From NCBI GenBank assembly GCA_002898215.1, contig BEIF01000001.1, positions 601,501 to 665,500 on the forward strand: DNA of 64,000 nt. Reading direction: 5' to 3'. The position numbers and the translations under genes were made by a program. This DNA comes from a bacterium HR29 (GTDB lineage: Bacteria > Chloroflexota > Dehalococcoidia > Tepidiformales > Tepidiformaceae). Shown here one piece after another: positions 8,614-19,584 of the stretch (within the stretch, counting starts at the first letter, position 1; each line of letters starts with the position of its first letter). The notes beneath the pieces were generated by a model that was not told the DNA's origin, made no database searches, and saw nothing but the letters and a program-made list of their open reading frames with translations.

Positions 8614-9888
8614 TCAACGGTTCGCGAGGGCGCGGTCGAGCACCTCGGCGAGGTGCAACACCTCCGTCCGTAGGCCGCGCTCGCGCACCATCCCGAGAAA
8701 TTGCAAGTGGCAGCCGGGGTTCGCGGTGACGATCGCCTCCACGGCTGCCCCGGCCACGGCACGCTCCTTTCGGGATATCAGCTCGCTGGAAAGCTCCGGC
8801 TGGAGCAACCCGTAGATGCCGGCAGCGCCGCAGCAGATGTCCGCCCCCGCGGTTTCGGCGAGTTGGAGGCCGGCGATGGCCTGGAGCAGGCGCCGCGGCT
8901 GCTCCCGGATGCGTTGTGCGTGCGCGAGGTGACAGGGGTCCTGGTACGTTGCCCGAAGCCGGAGGGTGCTCCCGGCGAGGGTTTCCGGTGGGACGACTTC
9001 CGAGAAGTCCCGCACGCGGGCCGCGACCGCCTGCGCGCGGCTGTACCAGCGCGTGCCGGGTTGGAAGAGGTGCGGGTACTCCTTCATGGCCGCGCCGCAT
9101 CCGGCCGAATCGAGGACGATGACGGCGTCGGGTTCCCGTTCGCACCGCCCGATCAGGGCGCGGGCGAGCCGCCGGGCCGCTTCGGGGTCGCCGTCGTGGA
9201 GGTGCAGCGCCCCGCAGCATCCTTCGACCGTCGCGACGCGCCAGCCCGCAGCTTCGAGGACGCGGATGGCGGCGAGGTGGACGTCGGCCAACAGCTCGTT
9301 CATCACGCAGCCGAGGGGCAGGATGGCCACCGGGCCGGCACCAGGGGGAGCCGGCCGCGGCCGGAGCGGCTCTGCCGGCCGGTCCGGAAGCTGCGCATCG
9401 AGACGGGCAAGGCGGTGGGCCCTTACGGCGCGCGCCGCCAGCCGCAGCGCTGGTCGAAGTGGAGCCCGCGCATAGGCTCGCAAGAGCCGTCCCGCCAGCC
9501 GGAGCACCCGGGGACGGCCGACGACGTGTCGCAGGGTTGCCCTGCGCAGGGCACGGCGAAGGCGCGAGCCTCGGGCCGGGCTCCCCTGGGCACGCAGACG
9601 CTCGATGATCCGCCCGTATGGGACGCCGCTCGGGCACGCCGCTTCGCAGGCCCGGCACTCGAGGCACCGTTCCCAATGGGCGGCGACGGCGGCCGTGAGG
9701 GGGAGCTCGCCGGCCGCCACGGCCCGGGCGAGGGCGATCCGGCCGCGCGGCGATTCCGCTTCCTTCGCCGTCACCAGGTACGTCGGACAGGAGGGGAGAC
9801 AGAGCCCGCAGTGGACGCACCGCGCCAGGTCTTCCTCCAGCGGTGCGAACGCCGGCGTCGGCCAAGGGCTGCTGCTGTCAGAGCCCAC
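8614..9888 (-). CDS. glcF: Glycolate oxidase iron-sulfur subunit GlcF
   Basis: A 424-residue iron-sulfur electron-transfer subunit of the GlcDEF glycolate dehydrogenase complex, which oxidises glycolate to glyoxylate and passes electrons to the membrane quinone pool. Two [4Fe-4S] motifs lie near the N-terminus: [11 protein letters not shown] followed by CP, and [11 protein letters not shown] followed by CP. Two CCG-type domains follow, with signatures [18 protein letters not shown] and NPGCHLQF. The start overlaps glcE by 11 bases, implying coupled translation. Confidence 0.93.
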   Translation of the reverse strand: MGSDSSSPWPTPAFAPLEEDLARCVHCGLCLPSCPTYLVTAKEAESPRGRIALARAVAAGELPLTAAVAAHWERCLECRACEAACPSGVPYGRIIERLRAQGSPARGSRLRRALRRATLRHVVGRPRVLRLAGRLLRAYARAPLRPALRLAARAVRAHRLARLDAQLPDRPAEPLRPRPAPPGAGPVAILPLGCVMNELLADVHLAAIRVLEAAGWRVATVEGCCGALHLHDGDPEAARRLARALIGRCEREPDAVIVLDSAGCGAAMKEYPHLFQPGTRWYSRAQAVAARVRDFSEVVPPETLAGSTLRLRATYQDPCHLAHAQRIREQPRRLLQAIAGLQLAETAGADICCGAAGIYGLLQPELSSELISRKERAVAGAAVEAIVTANPGCHLQFLGMVRERGLRTEVLHLAEVLDRALANR

Positions 9889-11071
9889 CGACGAACCTCC
9901 CGCGGTTGAGGCGCCCCGCCGGGTCGTAGACGCGCTTCACCTCTCTCATGAGGCCGATGGATGCCGGGAGCGGGCCCCAGGCGTCCAGCATCGGACGCCA
10001 GGCTGCCGGCATGGAGGTGACGGTGCAGCTTCCTCCCACCGCCGCCAGGGAGGCTCGGGCGCCGGCGAGCCAGGCGGCGAAGCGCGCCAGCGTCGGCAGA
10101 CGCCCCTCGCTCCAGGCGGCGCGCACGATGCCTCGGACGGGCCGAACCGCAATCCGGGCCGGCTCCAGGTCCCGGAGGGACTCGGCGAATCCGGCACTCC
10201 CCCCGAAGGGCACGGACGCGCGGACGGCGAGCGGCGCGCGCTCGATCTCCCAAAGGTGGCGAACCGCCTCGGCCGACTCTTCGGTGACGGGGAGGCCGGC
10301 GGCGCGGACCTCGACGGCTGAAGCGGGCTCGAGCTGCGCCACGACGCGCCAGCCCGGTCCCGACGCCTCGACCTCGAGCACTCGCGGCGCAGCGCCCGAC
10401 CGGTACAGCCGCTCCGCCAAGGCGAACGTCTCCTCGAGCCCGCCGGCGGGGGAAGCGAGGGTCACGAGGGGCACGAGCGGGTAGGCGCGGAGCGTCACCT
10501 CCGTGAGGATACCGAGCGTGCCCAGTGAGCCGACCCATAGCCGTACGAGGTCGTATCCCGTCACGTTCTTCACCACCCGGCCGCCCGCGCGGACGAGCGC
10601 ACCGTCACTCCGCAAGAGCGCCGCTCCCAGGACGAGGTCTCGAGGCTGGCCGTAGCCGGTGGAGAGCGGCCCGCCGAATCCGACCGCGAGCGCGCCCCCC
10701 AAGGTCGCGGTCGGGGCTCCCGGTGGGTCGAACGGAACCCATTGCCCGCGCTCGCTCAGACGCGCGTTCAGCTCCGCGATGGTCATCCACGCTGGACAGG
10801 TGACGACGAGGTCCTCGGCATCGTGCCGGAACGTGCCTTCGGGCAGGCCGGCGAGCAGCAGTGCTGTCCACGGCGCATCGGGCCGGTTCCCGACTTCGAG
10901 AGCCGTGCCGCTGCCCACGGGCACGACGTTCGCCCCCTCCGGTTGCTGGCGGAGGAAGGCGGCGGCCTCGTCGAGCGACCGCGGCCGGACGGCAGGCCCT
11001 TCGCTCCCGCCAACTCGGACCTCTCCCTCGAGCCTCTCGGAGCCGCTAGATGTAGGCATCGCTGCCTGCAC
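9878..11071 (-). CDS. glcE: Glycolate oxidase FAD-binding subunit GlcE
   Basis: An FAD-binding PCMH-type protein of about 397 residues, related to GlcD but shorter, which forms the GlcDEF complex. Visible blocks include [14 protein letters not shown], the glycine-rich run [23 protein letters not shown] and [27 protein letters not shown]. The start is uncertain. A GTG at 11071 and an ATG four codons later (11059) are both inside the glcD tail, and neither has a strong ribosome site, so translation probably depends on coupling to glcD. Confidence 0.9.
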   Translation of the reverse strand: MQAAMPTSSGSERLEGEVRVGGSEGPAVRPRSLDEAAAFLRQQPEGANVVPVGSGTALEVGNRPDAPWTALLLAGLPEGTFRHDAEDLVVTCPAWMTIAELNARLSERGQWVPFDPPGAPTATLGGALAVGFGGPLSTGYGQPRDLVLGAALLRSDGALVRAGGRVVKNVTGYDLVRLWVGSLGTLGILTEVTLRAYPLVPLVTLASPAGGLEETFALAERLYRSGAAPRVLEVEASGPGWRVVAQLEPASAVEVRAAGLPVTEESAEAVRHLWEIERAPLAVRASVPFGGSAGFAESLRDLEPARIAVRPVRGIVRAAWSEGRLPTLARFAAWLAGARASLAAVGGSCTVTSMPAAWRPMLDAWGPLPASIGLMREVKRVYDPAGRLNRGRFVGGL

Positions 11072-12494
11072 GCGCGACGGCGAAGGGCCGCTGGGCCATT
11101 TCGCCGCACCCGGTACCGGCCGGGAGCGCCTTGCACGGGTTGAAGGCGCCGTCGTTCCCGAAGACGGCCCGCAGCCTCGCCATGTTCTCGATGTCGGTAT
11201 CCGAAAAGGCCCAGCGGAAGAACTCGCGCTTCTCCAGGCCGACCCCGTGCTCGCCGGTGAGCGCGCCGCCCAGTTCGAGGCACGCGCGGATGATCTCGGC
11301 GCCGGCGCGGAGCACCCGTTCGTGCGTTCCCGGTTCCCGTTCGTCGAACACGAGGCAGGGGTGGAGGTTGCCGTCTCCCGCGTGGAAGACGTTCGCCACC
11401 GTCAATCCGTGGGCGGCGGCGATGGCCTCGACCCGCCGCATCGCCTCGGGAAGCCGGGAACGCGGGACGACACCGTCGAGGATGTAGTAGTTCGGCGCGA
11501 GGTTGCCGAGCGCGCCGATCGCGCCCTTCCGCCCTCGCCATAGGTTCTCCCGTTCGCGTGCATCCCGCGCGCGGCGCACCTGGAGGGCGTCGTGGGCGCG
11601 GCATTGCTCTTCGACGCGGGAGGCGAGCTCGGCGGCGACTCCCTCGGTTCCCTCGACTTCGGCGAGGAGGACGGCGCCCGCGTCGGGCGGATACCCGCAG
11701 GCGAGCGCGGCCTCGACCGCCCGGATGGCGTTCCGGTCCATCATCTCCAAGGCGGCCGGGATGATCCCGGCTCCGATGATGGCGGCCACAGCCTGGCTCG
11801 CCGTTGCGACGTCGGCAAAGGCGGCGAGGATGGTTACCGCGGCCGGCGGCTTCGGGAGCAGGCGAAGCACCGCCGTGGTCGCGATGCCGAGCGTCCCCTC
11901 GGAGCCGATGAAGGCGCCCCGAAGGTCGTATCCCGGCGATTCGTCGCAGCGTCCGCCGAGCCAGACGATCTCGCCGGCGGCGGTGACCACTTCGATGCCG
12001 AGGACGTGGTTCGTCGTGACGCCGAGCGCCAGGCAATGGGGGCCCCCTGCGTTCTCCGCGATGTTCCCGCCGATGGTGCAGGCGCGCTGGCTGCTCGGGT
12101 CGGGGGCGTAGAAGAGCCCGTACGGCGCTGCCGCCTCGGACACGGCGAGGTTCGTGACGCCCGGCTGGACGATGGCCACTCGATTGGCGGGGTCGATGGC
12201 GAGGATGCGGTTCAGGCGGGCGGTGGAAATCACGACCGTCTCACCGGCAGGCACGGCTCCGCCGCTGAGGCCGGTGCCAGCGCCGCGTGGCGTCACGGGG
12301 ACGCCGAACCTGCGGCAAAGGCGGACGACCTCGGCCGTCTGCTCCGTATCGCCGGGAAGGACGACGCAGCGAGGGAGCGCACGTTCGATGGTGCCGTCGA
12401 AGCTGTAGACGAACAGCTCTTCCGGCGAGGTCAGCACGTGCTCCGGGCCGACGATGGCAGCGAGGGCCCTGACGAGCTCAGGTGCTGCGCCCAT
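11046..12494 (-). CDS. glcD: Glycolate oxidase FAD-linked subunit GlcD
   Basis: A 482-residue catalytic flavoprotein of the GlcD/D-lactate dehydrogenase family. The PCMH FAD domain shows [16 protein letters not shown] and [22 protein letters not shown]. The C-terminal FAD-oxidase domain shows [14 protein letters not shown] and the conserved [13 protein letters not shown]. It overlaps the fur stop by 17 bases upstream and glcE by 26 bases downstream, so fur-glcD-glcE-glcF reads as one coupled unit. Glycolate is the likely substrate from the presence of both E and F subunits; D-lactate is an alternative. Confidence 0.93.
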   Translation of the reverse strand: MGAAPELVRALAAIVGPEHVLTSPEELFVYSFDGTIERALPRCVVLPGDTEQTAEVVRLCRRFGVPVTPRGAGTGLSGGAVPAGETVVISTARLNRILAIDPANRVAIVQPGVTNLAVSEAAAPYGLFYAPDPSSQRACTIGGNIAENAGGPHCLALGVTTNHVLGIEVVTAAGEIVWLGGRCDESPGYDLRGAFIGSEGTLGIATTAVLRLLPKPPAAVTILAAFADVATASQAVAAIIGAGIIPAALEMMDRNAIRAVEAALACGYPPDAGAVLLAEVEGTEGVAAELASRVEEQCRAHDALQVRRARDARERENLWRGRKGAIGALGNLAPNYYILDGVVPRSRLPEAMRRVEAIAAAHGLTVANVFHAGDGNLHPCLVFDEREPGTHERVLRAGAEIIRACLELGGALTGEHGVGLEKREFFRWAFSDTDIENMARLRAVFGNDGAFNPCKALPAGTGCGEMAQRPFAVARAGSDAYI

Positions 12495-12927
12495 TCCCGC
12501 CTCCCCCTGCTCGGCAGGCGCGGCAGCGGCCGAAGATGGCGAAGTGGTCGAGGTCGGCGTCGAAACCGTACTGCTCGTCGAGCGTGCGCTGCAGCGTTGC
12601 CAGGGCGCCGTGCTCGAGGACCTGGATGGCGCCGCACGCGGTGCAGATCAGATGATGGTGTGGCTGCTCGGGGGCCCATTCGTACCTGGCGTCACCGGCA
12701 CCGAGGTCGGTCTCCGTCACCAGCCGCAGCTCCTTCAGGAGGGCGAGCGTCCGGTAGACGGTGCTGAGGTCGACGGTAGGGAAATGCTCCTGCACCTGGC
12801 GGGCGATTTCGCCCGCGGTGATGTGGCCGTTCGCGTGGCGGAGGGCGCGGAGGATGAGCGCCCGCTGAGGCGTCACCCGATAGCCGCGCTGCCGGAGCAG
12901 ATGAATGGCATCGGCTTCGCAGGTCAC
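12478..12927 (-). CDS. Fur-family metalloregulator
   Basis: A 149-residue Fur-family repressor with an N-terminal winged helix (RVTPQRALILRAL ... STVYRTLALLKELRLV) and a C-terminal dimerisation domain. Cys95, Cys98, Cys135 and Cys138 form two CxxC pairs that normally hold structural zinc. His90-92 and His128 fit the regulatory metal site. The GTG start has no separate ribosome site, and a -10-like TACACT ends six bases before it, suggesting a leaderless message. It overlaps glcD. Whether it senses Fe, Zn, Mn or peroxide cannot be told from the sequence. Confidence 0.9.
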   Translation of the reverse strand: MTCEADAIHLLRQRGYRVTPQRALILRALRHANGHITAGEIARQVQEHFPTVDLSTVYRTLALLKELRLVTETDLGAGDARYEWAPEQPHHHLICTACGAIQVLEHGALATLQRTLDEQYGFDADLDHFAIFGRCRACRAGGGGNGRST

Positions 12928-12933
12928 CCCGCT

Positions 12934-12939
12934 AGTGTA
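12934..12939 (-). promoter_or_regulatory. Candidate -10 box for a leaderless fur-glcDEF transcript
   Basis: TACACT on the minus strand ends six bases before the fur GTG, so the first transcribed base would be close to the G of the start codon. No good -35 box is visible. Confidence 0.4.
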
Positions 12940-12963
12940 CGATGACGGATGCTCCCGGCACGC

Positions 12964-13293
12964 TCACCAGATGCCGAGCATCATCTTCACGTCGTCGGAC
13001 GCCATCGTCCGCGGGTCCCAGGGCGGATCCCAGACGATCTGCACGTCGACGTCCTTCACCCCGGGGAGCTCCTTCAGCTTCGCGTACGCTTCCCCGCGGA
13101 TGACCGGCCCCAGGGGGCAGCCCGGGCTGGTCAGGGTCATGGTGATGAGCACGTCTCCGTTGTCGTACTGGATGTCGTAGACGAGCCCGAGATCGATGAT
13201 GTTGAGCATGATCTCGGGGTCGTAGACTTCCCGAAGCTTCTCCCGGATCTGCTCGATGGTGGGGGCCTGCTCGGTCTGCTGTGTCTCGGCCAT
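12964..13293 (-). CDS. sufT: SufT-like MIP18/DUF59 iron-sulfur assembly protein
   Basis: A 109-residue single-domain MIP18 (DUF59) protein. The family block DPEIMLNIIDLGLVYDI and the motif TLTSPGCPLGPVI with its conserved Cys are present, and WDPPWDP precedes the C-terminus. Such proteins assist maturation of iron-sulfur proteins. The ATG at 13293 has a strong AAGGAGG site. It is the last gene of the SUF operon, 14 bases after sufU. Confidence 0.9.
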   Translation of the reverse strand: MAETQQTEQAPTIEQIREKLREVYDPEIMLNIIDLGLVYDIQYDNGDVLITMTLTSPGCPLGPVIRGEAYAKLKELPGVKDVDVQIVWDPPWDPRTMASDDVKMMLGIW

Positions 13294-13307
13294 GGTGGTT
13301 GCCTCCT

Positions 13308-13745
13308 TCAGGCTGCGCCTTCGAGCGCCCGCTGCAGCACCTTCCAGCTGAGGAGGGCGCACTTCACCCGAACCGGGAACTTCGAGACGCCCTGGAACGC
13401 CTCCAGATCGCCCAGCTCGGGGGCAGGCGGTTCGCCGTTCACGAGCATCCGCTCGAACGCATCCGCCAGACGCCGGACTTCGGCCACCGTCTTCCCGGCG
13501 ACGGTTTCCGTGAGCATCGAAGCACTCGCCTGGCTGATCGAGCACCCCTGCCCCTCGAAGGCGGCGCGGGCGATGCGACCATCGTTCATCTCCAGCTCGA
13601 TCGTCACTTCGTCCCCGCAGACCGGATTCGCGCCCTCGGCCCGCAGCGCGGCGCCCGGCAAACGCCCGCGATTGCGGGGATGGCGGTAGTGTTGGAGGAT
13701 GAGCTCCCGGTAGAGCTCATCGAACTGCGGCTCGGGAATCGCCAC
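13308..13745 (-). CDS. sufU: SufU, zinc-dependent sulfurtransferase
   Basis: A 145-residue SufU/IscU-fold protein. Cys43, Asp45 (NPVCGDEV), Cys68 (GQGCSISQAS) and Cys129 (VKCALLSW) are the expected zinc ligands and the sulfur-accepting Cys. SufU takes persulfide from SufS and passes it to the SufBCD scaffold. The GTG at 13745 has a GAGGT ribosome site and overlaps the sufS tail by 29 bases. Confidence 0.9.
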   Translation of the reverse strand: MAIPEPQFDELYRELILQHYRHPRNRGRLPGAALRAEGANPVCGDEVTIELEMNDGRIARAAFEGQGCSISQASASMLTETVAGKTVAEVRRLADAFERMLVNGEPPAPELGDLEAFQGVSKFPVRVKCALLSWKVLQRALEGAA

Positions 13746-14967
13746 GTCGGAAGACCTCGATCGCGTGCTCGAGGGCCTCGGCCAGGGCCTCGACCTCCTC
13801 GGGAACATTGTAGATGTAGAAGCTCGCGCGGCTCGTGGCCGACTGGCCGAGCCTCCGCGTGAGGATCTGGGCGCAATGGTGCCCCGCGCGGATGGCCACC
13901 CCGAAACTGTCGGCGATGGTGGCCACGTCGTGCGGATGGACGCCGTCGATGGCGAAGCTCAGCACACCTCCGCGAGCGTCCGGCTCTCGTGGCCCGAAGA
14001 TGGTCAGGCCCGGGAGGCGGCGCAGCCGCTCCATCGCCAGGGCGGTGAGCTCCACCTCGTGCGCCCGCACGTGCTCCATGCCCAGCGCCGCCAGGTAGTC
14101 GAGCGCCGCGCCGAAGGCGATGACGTCAGCGATGTTGGGCGTGCCGGCTTCGAACTTGTGGGGCACATCGGCCCAGGTCGATTCCTCCGGTCGCACGATG
14201 GCGATCATCTCGCCACCGCCCAGGAACGGCTCCATCGCCTCCAGGAGCCCCGGCGCGGCCCAGAGGACGCCGACCCCCGTCGGTCCCAGCATCTTGTGGG
14301 CCGAGAACGCGAGGAAGTCACACCCGAGGGCGCGCACATCGACCGGCATGTGGGGGACGCTCTGCGCTCCGTCCACGAGCACGACCGCCCCCACTCGGCG
14401 GGCCATCTCCGCGATCTCGGCGACCGGGTTGATCGTCCCCACCACGTTGGAGGCGTGAACGAGCGTCACGAGGCGCGTACGGGGGCCGATGAGCTCCCTC
14501 GCCTGCTCCAGCAGGAGATGGCCCTCCTCGTCGATGTCGATGTAGCGGAGAACCGCGCCGGTCTTCCGGGCCACTAGTTGCCAGGGGACGATGTTCGAGT
14601 GGTGCTCCATCACCGTGAGCACGATCTCGTCCCCCGGCCGAAGGTTCGCCTCGCCCCACGCCCTCGCCACGAGGTTGATGGACTCGGTGGCGTTCCGCGT
14701 GAACACCACGGCCCCGTAGCCCTCGGCGCCGATGAAGCGCGCCGTCTTCTCTCGGACGGCCTCGTAGGCCTCCGTCGCTTCGATGGCGAGGGTGTGGATG
14801 CCCCGGTGGATGTTCGCGTTCATCGTCGTGTAGTAGCGGACGAGGGCGTCGATGACGGCACGGGGCTTCTGCGTGGTCGCGGCGTTGTCGAGGTAGACGA
14901 GGGGCCGACCATTCACCCGCCGCTCGAGGATGGGGAAATCGCGGCGGATGGCCCGGGCGTCGAACAC
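13717..14967 (-). CDS. sufS: Cysteine desulfurase SufS
   Basis: A 416-residue PLP enzyme of the group II (SufS/CsdA) cysteine desulfurases, which remove sulfur from cysteine as enzyme persulfide. It shows YLDNAATTQKP at the start, the PLP-Lys motif FSAHKMLGPTGVGVLW and the catalytic Cys in RAGHHCAQ. It stands between a Rieske ferredoxin gene and sufU and overlaps sufU. The start codon lies two bases after the Rieske stop. Confidence 0.95.
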   Translation of the reverse strand: MFDARAIRRDFPILERRVNGRPLVYLDNAATTQKPRAVIDALVRYYTTMNANIHRGIHTLAIEATEAYEAVREKTARFIGAEGYGAVVFTRNATESINLVARAWGEANLRPGDEIVLTVMEHHSNIVPWQLVARKTGAVLRYIDIDEEGHLLLEQARELIGPRTRLVTLVHASNVVGTINPVAEIAEMARRVGAVVLVDGAQSVPHMPVDVRALGCDFLAFSAHKMLGPTGVGVLWAAPGLLEAMEPFLGGGEMIAIVRPEESTWADVPHKFEAGTPNIADVIAFGAALDYLAALGMEHVRAHEVELTALAMERLRRLPGLTIFGPREPDARGGVLSFAIDGVHPHDVATIADSFGVAIRAGHHCAQILTRRLGQSATSRASFYIYNVPEEVEALAEALEHAIEVFRRGDSRAAVR

Positions 14968-14969
14968 CG

Positions 14970-15275
14970 CTACACCTCCACCTCGACGATGCCGTCACGT
15001 ACGCGTGTGGGGTAGGTCCTCACCGGGCGAACGGCCGGCAGGCGGGTGGCCCGTCCGGTGCGGATGTCAAAGCGGGCCCCGTGCCGGGGGCACTCGATTT
15101 CGAAGCCGAACAGTTCGCCCTGGTCGAGCGGGCCGCCGTCGTGCGTGCACAGGTCGTCGATGGCGTACCATCCCTCCTCGGTGCGGCAGAGGGCGATGCG
15201 CCGCCCGCCCGCTTCGACGACTTTCACCCGGCCGAATTCGAGCTCGTCCGACGCAGCGACCGGTTCCCAGCTCAT
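14970..15275 (-). CDS. Rieske [2Fe-2S] ferredoxin within the SUF operon
   Basis: A 101-residue soluble Rieske-type ferredoxin, like the small subunits of non-haem dioxygenases. The cluster ligands are Cys43-x-His45 (CTHDGG) and Cys62-x2-His65 (CPRHGA). The ATG lies two bases after the sufD stop and two bases before sufS. It probably supplies electrons for cluster assembly or is an early client of the SUF machinery; the role is inferred from position only. Confidence 0.9.
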   Translation of the reverse strand: MSWEPVAASDELEFGRVKVVEAGGRRIALCRTEEGWYAIDDLCTHDGGPLDQGELFGFEIECPRHGARFDIRTGRATRLPAVRPVRTYPTRVRDGIVEVEV

Positions 15276-15277
15276 GC

Positions 15278-16573
15278 TTACCGCCCCAGCTTGGCGTGGA
15301 GGAGCTCCTCGATCTCGGTGCGGAGCCGTTCGTCGGGGAGGCGGTCGAGCACCTCGCCCAGGAAGGCCCAAATGAGGAGGTCTTCCGCTGCCTGACGCGT
15401 AAGGCCACGGCTCTGGAGGTAGAAGAGCTGCTCCTCGTCGACGGGGCCGGCCGTCGCTCCGTGGCTCGCGCGGATGACGTTGTTGGTGAGGATTTCGAGC
15501 TGCGGGTCGCTATCGGCCTTCGCCGTCTTGCTCAGCAGCAGGTTCCGGTTTTCCTGGTTGGCGTCGGCATTCCGCGCTTCGAGCCCGACGCGAGTGAGCC
15601 CGTAGTACACCGCGCGGGCGTGGTCCTTCAGGGCCGACTTGAAGAGGAGGTCGCTGCGGGTGTCCGGTCCGATGTGGTCCTGCAGCGTGTAGAAGTCGAC
15701 GTGCTCGTGGTCGTCACCGAAGGTGAGGGCGTACAGCTCGCTCGCGGAGCCTCGCCCGACGAGGGCCGACTCGATGTGGCTTTTCACGAGGCGTCCCCCG
15801 GTGGCGACGGCGAGGCTTACGAGGCTGGCATCGCGCTCGGTGACCGTCCGCTGTTCGCCAACGACCCAGGTGTCGGCGCCCCAGCGGTGAAGCACCGTGT
15901 AGCGGACTTCGGAACCTGGGCCAGGGAGGATCTCGACGGCCGGCAGCACGAGCACCCGTTCGTCGGCCGAGCGACAGTCCTCGATGACGCTGAGGCGGCT
16001 GTTCGGCCCGGTGACGATGAGCGTGTGGGGCGCAAAGAGCGCGCCGCTTCCTTCGTACCAGCGGGCGATGCGCACGGGTGCCGCCGGCTCGGCGTTCGCT
16101 GCGGCTGTGACCGCGACGCCGCCGCGGGCGAAGGCGTAGTGCAAGGCAGTGAGGCGGCTGCGCTCGACCGGGACGGCGCTCCCGTACCGGGCAGCGACTT
16201 CGGCTGGCACCTCCGGGCCGTGGATGCTCCAGATCCCGATGGCCGGGTCCTCCGTGCGGAGCGAGACCAGGCGGCCGTTCGCTTCCACGACGACGCCCGC
16301 GTATTGGCGGCCGGCCAGACCGAAGCGCGCCTCCAGCGCCTCGGCCGCCGGCGCAGCCGGGGCGGTCGCGGGGTCGGCCGCATCGAGGTCGAGGCCGCGG
16401 GGGTCGAAGTACTTCCAGGGGCGCTCCTGCTGTGGGTCGGGAAGGGGAAGTTCGGCTGCGAGCTGGGCTGCCCGGGCGCGGAGCTCGGCGAGTGCCGATG
16501 GCTCTCCTGTCTCTCGGCCGAGGGCTCCGGCTGCCTCGGGCGTGAGCTTGCTCGTGGTTGCAGGGGTCGTCAT
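15278..16573 (-). CDS. sufD: Fe-S assembly protein SufD
   Basis: A 431-residue SufB/SufD-family beta-helix protein, a partner in the SufBC2D scaffold. The C-terminal family block (RASHGATAGPVDEEQLFYLQSRGL) is clear, and the N-terminal segment ERPWKYFDPRGL is typical of SufD. The ATG at 16573 has an AGAGGA ribosome site. An upstream in-frame extension is low-complexity and crosses a strong hairpin, so it is rejected. A 94-base gap with that hairpin separates it from sufB. Confidence 0.92.
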   Translation of the reverse strand: MTTPATTSKLTPEAAGALGRETGEPSALAELRARAAQLAAELPLPDPQQERPWKYFDPRGLDLDAADPATAPAAPAAEALEARFGLAGRQYAGVVVEANGRLVSLRTEDPAIGIWSIHGPEVPAEVAARYGSAVPVERSRLTALHYAFARGGVAVTAAANAEPAAPVRIARWYEGSGALFAPHTLIVTGPNSRLSVIEDCRSADERVLVLPAVEILPGPGSEVRYTVLHRWGADTWVVGEQRTVTERDASLVSLAVATGGRLVKSHIESALVGRGSASELYALTFGDDHEHVDFYTLQDHIGPDTRSDLLFKSALKDHARAVYYGLTRVGLEARNADANQENRNLLLSKTAKADSDPQLEILTNNVIRASHGATAGPVDEEQLFYLQSRGLTRQAAEDLLIWAFLGEVLDRLPDERLRTEIEELLHAKLGR

Positions 16574-16604
16574 CGATGCGGTTCCTCTCGCATGGTCGGG
16601 TTGG

Positions 16605-16646
16605 CCGGGCGCGGGGCCACGCGGGGGCGGCTGGCCCCGCGCCCGG
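16605..16646 (-). other. Perfect 15-bp hairpin in the sufB-sufD gap
   Basis: Arms CCGGGCGCGGGGCCA (16605-16619) and TGGCCCCGCGCCCGG (16632-16646) pair perfectly around a 12-base loop. The stem can be extended by a wobble pair and one more pair. There is no T-tail. It sits between the sufB stop and the sufD start on the operon transcript and may stabilise upstream sufCB message or partly terminate transcription. Confidence 0.75.
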
Positions 16647-16667
16647 TCTGCGGCCGGCAATGTCCGT

Positions 16668-18071
<1,404 letters not shown>

Positions 18072-18085
18072 GCGGGTATCCTCCT

Positions 18086-18847
18086 TCAGTTGCCGCTCGC
18101 GGCGAGTTCAGCCTCCAGCGCTTCGTAGCCGCGGGCTTCCAGCTCCTCGGCCAGCTCGGGGCCGCCCGAACGCACGATGCGCCCATCGATGAGCACATGC
18201 ACGAAGTGCGGCCGGATGTAGTTGAGCAGGCGCTGGTAGTGCGTGATGAGCAAGAGCCCCATCTCCGGGTTCATGATCCGGTTCACCGCCTCGGCGACCG
18301 TGCGCAGGGCGTCGATGTCGAGGCCCGAATCCGTCTCGTCGAGCACGGCGACCGTGGGCTGGAGGACCGCCATCTGCAGCATCTCCGCCCGCTTCTTCTC
18401 GCCGCCGCTGAACCCGTCATTGACGTAACGGCGAGCGAAGTCCCGGTCCATCTTCAGGAGGTCCATCTTCTCGAAGAGAAGCTCGCGGAACTCCCGGACC
18501 GGGACCTCCTGGCCGCGGACGGCGTTCAGCGCCTGACGGAGGAAGTTCACCAGGGTGACGCCCGGTACCGGCACGGGGTACTGGAAGGCGAGGAAGAGCC
18601 CCAAGCGAGCGCGCTCGTCGGGCGACAGGTCGTTGATGCGCTCTCCTTTGAGGAGGATGTCGCCCCCCGTGACCTCGTAGGTCGGGTTCCCCATCAGGAC
18701 GTTGGCGAGGGTGCTCTTGCCGGAGCCGTTCGGGCCCATGATGGCGTGGATCTCGCCCGCCCGGATGGTGAGCGAGACGCCCTTCAGGATCTCGTTGCCG
18801 GCGATGCCGGCACGGAGGTCGCGGATTTCGAGAAGCGGTGTGCTCAT
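18086..18847 (-). CDS. sufC: Fe-S assembly ATPase SufC
   Basis: A 253-residue ABC-type ATPase that powers SufBC2D. It shows Walker A (GPNGSGKST), the SufC-type signature [13 protein letters not shown], Walker B ([12 protein letters not shown]) and the switch His ([13 protein letters not shown]). The ATG at 18847 has TAGGAGA upstream and follows the sufR stop by 7 bases. Confidence 0.96.
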   Translation of the reverse strand: MSTPLLEIRDLRAGIAGNEILKGVSLTIRAGEIHAIMGPNGSGKSTLANVLMGNPTYEVTGGDILLKGERINDLSPDERARLGLFLAFQYPVPVPGVTLVNFLRQALNAVRGQEVPVREFRELLFEKMDLLKMDRDFARRYVNDGFSGGEKKRAEMLQMAVLQPTVAVLDETDSGLDIDALRTVAEAVNRIMNPEMGLLLITHYQRLLNYIRPHFVHVLIDGRIVRSGGPELAEELEARGYEALEAELAASGN

Positions 18848-18854
18848 GGCTCTC

Positions 18855-19490
18855 CTACACACGTGTTTCCGTCAGTGGGGGCGGCGCCTCGGTGCGAACG
18901 ACGTATTCGCACACCTGGCCGCCGTCGACGATGCGGTGGATTTGCTCCACCGTGGTGCCCAACAGGAGCTCGATGGCCCGCCGGTCCGATTCGCACGGCA
19001 GGCGGGAATGCTCCGCCACCTGGCGGTACGGGCACACGGCGTTCACGAGGTGGATGCCGTCGGCCTCCGCCCGCCAGGAGTCGAGGATGCCCTCGCGGCG
19101 CAGGCTCTCCGTGACCTCGGCCACCCGGGCGATCGGGTCCGCAGCCGCCACCTCTCCCCGGTGACGGGCGGCCACGGCTTCCGCGACGGCGGCCGCAACG
19201 GCAGTCGCGACCTCCTCCCGCTCGCCGAGGCACTGCAGCAGCCGCTGCAGGAGGTCGACGTAGGTGTGCTGCATCGCCTCGATGGCCGCATCCGTGGGCA
19301 CGAAGCAGTAGTACGGGCGCCCCGTCGCTTGCTTCACCGTGCGCACGGTCACCAGGCCGTCGGCCCGGAGGTTGTCGAGATGCCGGCGGACCGCCGCTGC
19401 CGAGATGCCGAGTTCGTCGGCCAGCTCTTCCACACGGGCTTCGCGCCGCTCGACCACCAGCCGCAGGATGCGCTCGCGAGTGTTCTCCAC
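18855..19490 (-). CDS. sufR: SufR-like Fe-S sensing repressor
   Basis: A 211-residue winged-helix regulator of the DeoR/ArsR-like SufR family, heading the SUF operon. The helix-turn-helix lies at about 15-50. The C-terminal sensory part keeps Cys153, Cys166 and Cys194, giving C-x12-C-x27-C. This matches three of the four cysteines of cyanobacterial SufR, and the position of the third is Thr180. Family knowledge says SufR binds a [4Fe-4S] cluster and represses suf genes when the cluster is present. The start is GTG, and the predicted -10 box lies only six bases away, so the message may be leaderless. Confidence 0.88.
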   Translation of the reverse strand: MENTRERILRLVVERREARVEELADELGISAAAVRRHLDNLRADGLVTVRTVKQATGRPYYCFVPTDAAIEAMQHTYVDLLQRLLQCLGEREEVATAVAAAVAEAVAARHRGEVAAADPIARVAEVTESLRREGILDSWRAEADGIHLVNAVCPYRQVAEHSRLPCESDRRAIELLLGTTVEQIHRIVDGGQVCEYVVRTEAPPPLTETRV

Positions 19491-19496
19491 GCCGCC

Positions 19497-19525
19497 AGTC
19501 TAGCTCGGCACCTCGGCTTCAGCAA
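19497..19525 (-). promoter_or_regulatory. Predicted promoter of sufR and the SUF operon, leaderless
   Basis: On the minus strand, -35 TTGCTG (19520-19525), a 17-base spacer and -10 TAGACT (19497-19502). The -10 ends six bases before the sufR GTG at 19490, so transcription should start at or next to the start codon. Confidence 0.65.
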
Positions 19526-19529
19526 CCTT

Positions 19530-19551
19530 TTTCGACAATTTTGTTGCGAAA
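19530..19551. promoter_or_regulatory. Imperfect palindrome upstream of sufR, candidate SufR operator
   Basis: Ends TTTCG (19530-19534) and CGAAA (19547-19551) flank an inner ACAA-TT-TTGT symmetry. CAAC and GTTG half-sites, as used by cyanobacterial SufR, also occur here but 16 bases apart instead of 6. The site is just upstream of the -35 box. Operator function is inferred. Confidence 0.35.
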
Positions 19552-19584
19552 GTCCCGAAGGTCCGATGGCTGGTATCGGCCGGG

